NCBI GenBank assembly: GCA_964059195.1
Contig: CAXKWD010000007.1
Span: 55,031,620 to 55,095,619, forward strand
Reading direction: 5' to 3'
Origin: Ectobius pallidus
Taxonomy: Eukaryota > Arthropoda > Insecta > Blattodea > Ectobiidae
Length of the DNA: 64,000 nucleotides
Of the stretch, positions 62,150 through 64,000 are shown in pieces; position 1 is the first letter of the stretch, and each line of letters begins with the position of its first letter. Both the position numbers and the translations under genes were made by a program. The notes under the pieces were generated by a model. The model worked only from the letters and a program-made list of their open reading frames with translations. It was not told where the DNA came from and did not search any database.

Positions 62150-64000
62150 TAGACCGCGGATCTTTAGGTTTTTACCTATTTTATTCCTTGACAGATATCT
62201 GAAAATAATTAAGTTTATTTATGTTTCAGACTTATCTACGTCTATTAAACACAATTTTATAGCACCTAAAAATGCCTATTTCAACGTTACGGACTATTTT
62301 GACCTAATTAACACAAAATCCCGAAAACCTTAGTTTTTTATTCCATATTAAATGGAACGTAAATATAATTTGTGCTATAATTGTACGGAAAATTATAAAC
62401 GAAGACATTTTAGATCAATATACTGTATTTCAAATTTAGGGACACAGTGGTCCAAGCAAGTTGCACTCTCCCTACAGTTGCAGCTGTCAAGGACAAGTCT
62501 TATTGTTTAAAGGGTGACGAACCAATGCCTAACGGTACTTCCTGACCACGAGCCTCCAAAAATGGTTTTCGCTTGCTCTACACCAGTTTGGTGGAAGATT
62601 CCAAGGTGTGAATGTGTGAACTGTGAAGTGAACAAAAATGCCGAAAATCGGGACTTCAAAGTCAAGTTTGATTCGTCAGTGGTTGAACGAGTTTCCGTGT
62701 TTTACATCGGATGGGAAAGTAATTTTCTGTCAAGCTTGTAATAAAGAGGTATGTAGTCTAAACATTCAACAAGTTTGTATTATTTTTATTAAATTCAGTA
62801 GGCCTGCAATGAACGTCACACTGCTAGAAGTGAACTCACTTTCTTCCCTTTTTTAACTTTCAAATTAATTTAGTCTGGTGGCATATTTAAATAAATCAAA
62901 TCTCTTTGTCCAAAGTGCTAGGGTTAGACATTTCTTTGCTCCGTAAATCAGAGTTACCGGTAAACTGACGTGTATAGAACTCTTCGAACCCAGTCTAAAT
63001 TGCATTTCGCTGTTTTTGTTGTTGTGCATTTTATGGAAACAATGAAAATCGCCTGAAGTTTGTCATACATTAATATTAATATAAAATATTACATTAAAGT
63101 AGAAGTAAATAACCACCTTACAAATTTTATATTTTGTTTTAGGTTTCAAGTGACAAAAAGTCCCATCTATCACAGCATGTCCAGGGGGCATTACACAAGG
63201 CCAATGAGGAGCGCAAATCAAAATCTAAACAGTTACTCTTAAGTCAATCCTTGGAGAAGACGAGCAACAAAAACAACTTCTATGCAGAATTGTGTCATGC
63301 AATGATAGCGGCCAATATTCCATTCAGAACAATTGAAAATGAAGCATTTAGGAAGTTCTTGGAGAAGTATTGCAATCGATCAGTTCCTTCCGAATCAACA
63401 ATAAGGAAAAATTACGTGCAGCAATCTTACGATGACGCAATGAGTAAGATACGGGAGGATATAGGGGAATCGTATGTTTGGATCTCAGTCGACGAAACCA
63501 CCGATGTTCGTGGTCGATACGTAGCAAACCTGATTGTTGGAAAATTAGACCCAAATTCATCCTCTAGGGCATATCTCATCTGCACGAAGCAACTTGAGAA
63601 AACTAACAAACAAACTGTAGCGAACTTCGTGAACAATGGTCTGAAAGTGTTGTATCCAAATAGCATAGACGAAAACAGGGTACTTCTTGCATACACAGAT
63701 GCGGCAGCGTACATGGTAGCAGCTATGCAGCTCCTGAAAGTTTTTTATCCTGCACTAGTACACGTGACTTGCCTTGCGCATGGTATCAACCGCATAGCAG
63801 AGGAAGTCAGGTCACAATTTCCAATGGTCAACAAATTGATTTCCACCATAAAGAAGGTATTTCTAAAAGCTCCAACTAGAGTTCAGGCCTTCCAGGAACA
63901 GCTACCTGATGTCCCTTTACCCCCTGAACCTGTACTTACTCGTTGGGGTACGTGGCTGAAAGCTGCTGAATACTACAATTGTCATCTTCACGAGATAAAA
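62150..64000 (+). mobile_element. Putatively autonomous hAT element, 5' part, runs off the window
   Basis: The left end is TAGACCGCGGATCTTTAGG, continuing through TTTTTACCTATTTTATTCCT. This matches the ends of the MITEs at 20336 and 18476 over most of about 40 bp. A transposase gene with one visible intron follows and is open to the window edge. The right end and TSD are outside the window, so the boundary rests on the TIR resemblance. Confidence 0.7.
62638..64000 (+). CDS. CGGBP1-like hAT transposase, two exons visible, 3' end outside window
   Basis: Exon 1 (62638-62748) is 37 codons, starting MPKIGTSKSSLIRQW and containing CQACNKE, the first half of a BED-type finger. The donor is GAG before GTATGT. 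Exon 2 starts at 63143 after TTTTGTTTTAG, in phase, and supplies the finger's second half (KSHLSQHVQGALHK). It stays open for 286 codons to the window end. Visible catalytic blocks are WISVDETTDVRGR (first Asp), AYTDAAAYMVAAM (second Asp), HVTCLAHGINRIAEEV and LTRWGTWLKAAEYY. The family gave rise to the CGGBP1 protein in vertebrates. No stop or frameshift is seen in 323 codons, so this may be an active gene. It was easy to miss because exon 2 has no stop inside the window. Confidence 0.85.

Overview
The window is eukaryotic, AT-rich (roughly two thirds A+T by eye) and almost entirely transposable-element DNA. Spliced transposase genes with GT/AG introns, tRNA-headed SINEs, microsatellites and insect-type Tc1/mariner, hAT, PIF/Harbinger, I-like LINE and Penelope elements point to an insect with a large repeat-rich genome. 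A cockroach or termite-like source is a weak inference, supported mainly by the LINE reverse-transcriptase relic at 56.6-57.7 kb. I see no conserved host gene, rRNA gene, convincing functional tRNA, LTR retrotransposon or CRISPR array.

Layout. 0-7 kb: a tandem repeat; a non-autonomous hAT carrying a second hAT MITE; a SINE broken by an inverted-repeat element, with two more elements near its trinucleotide tail. 7-17 kb: a fold-back mariner relic, a Tc1/mariner transposase relic, SINEs with target-site duplications (TSDs), a hAT MITE, a mariner-like element and an element with TTACCGCGGTAA-type motifs. 17-25.8 kb: hAT MITEs, including two inverted copies of one family and one copy nested in another. 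26-33.8 kb: a T/G-rich low-complexity tract, a terminal-inverted-repeat (TIR) unit with a complete two-exon mini-gene, a mariner relic, a nearly complete hAT, a Tc1-like element and a second fold-back mariner. 35-45.3 kb: a Harbinger-type element with palindromic ends, then a Harbinger MITE holding an apparently intact two-ORF LINE, then a hAT MITE placed next to it. 45.4-58 kb: a Penelope-like relic, a SINE, a Harbinger MITE, a long fold-back element, a duplicated segment around an unassigned protein relic, and a LINE relic. 58.4-64 kb: a GTF2IRD2-type hAT split by a Tc1-like MITE, then the 5' part of an open CGGBP1-type hAT transposase gene running off the right edge.

How the parts relate. 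The hAT at the right edge has a terminus nearly matching those of the MITEs at 17.3 and 20.3 kb, so it may be their autonomous relative. The Tc1-like MITE inside the 58-61 kb hAT shares both ends with the larger copy at 31.3-32.7 kb. Nested insertions give relative ages. The palindrome TAGGCCTA occurs about 19 times where about one is expected, and in one transposase it appears as a clean 6-bp insertion at a TA.
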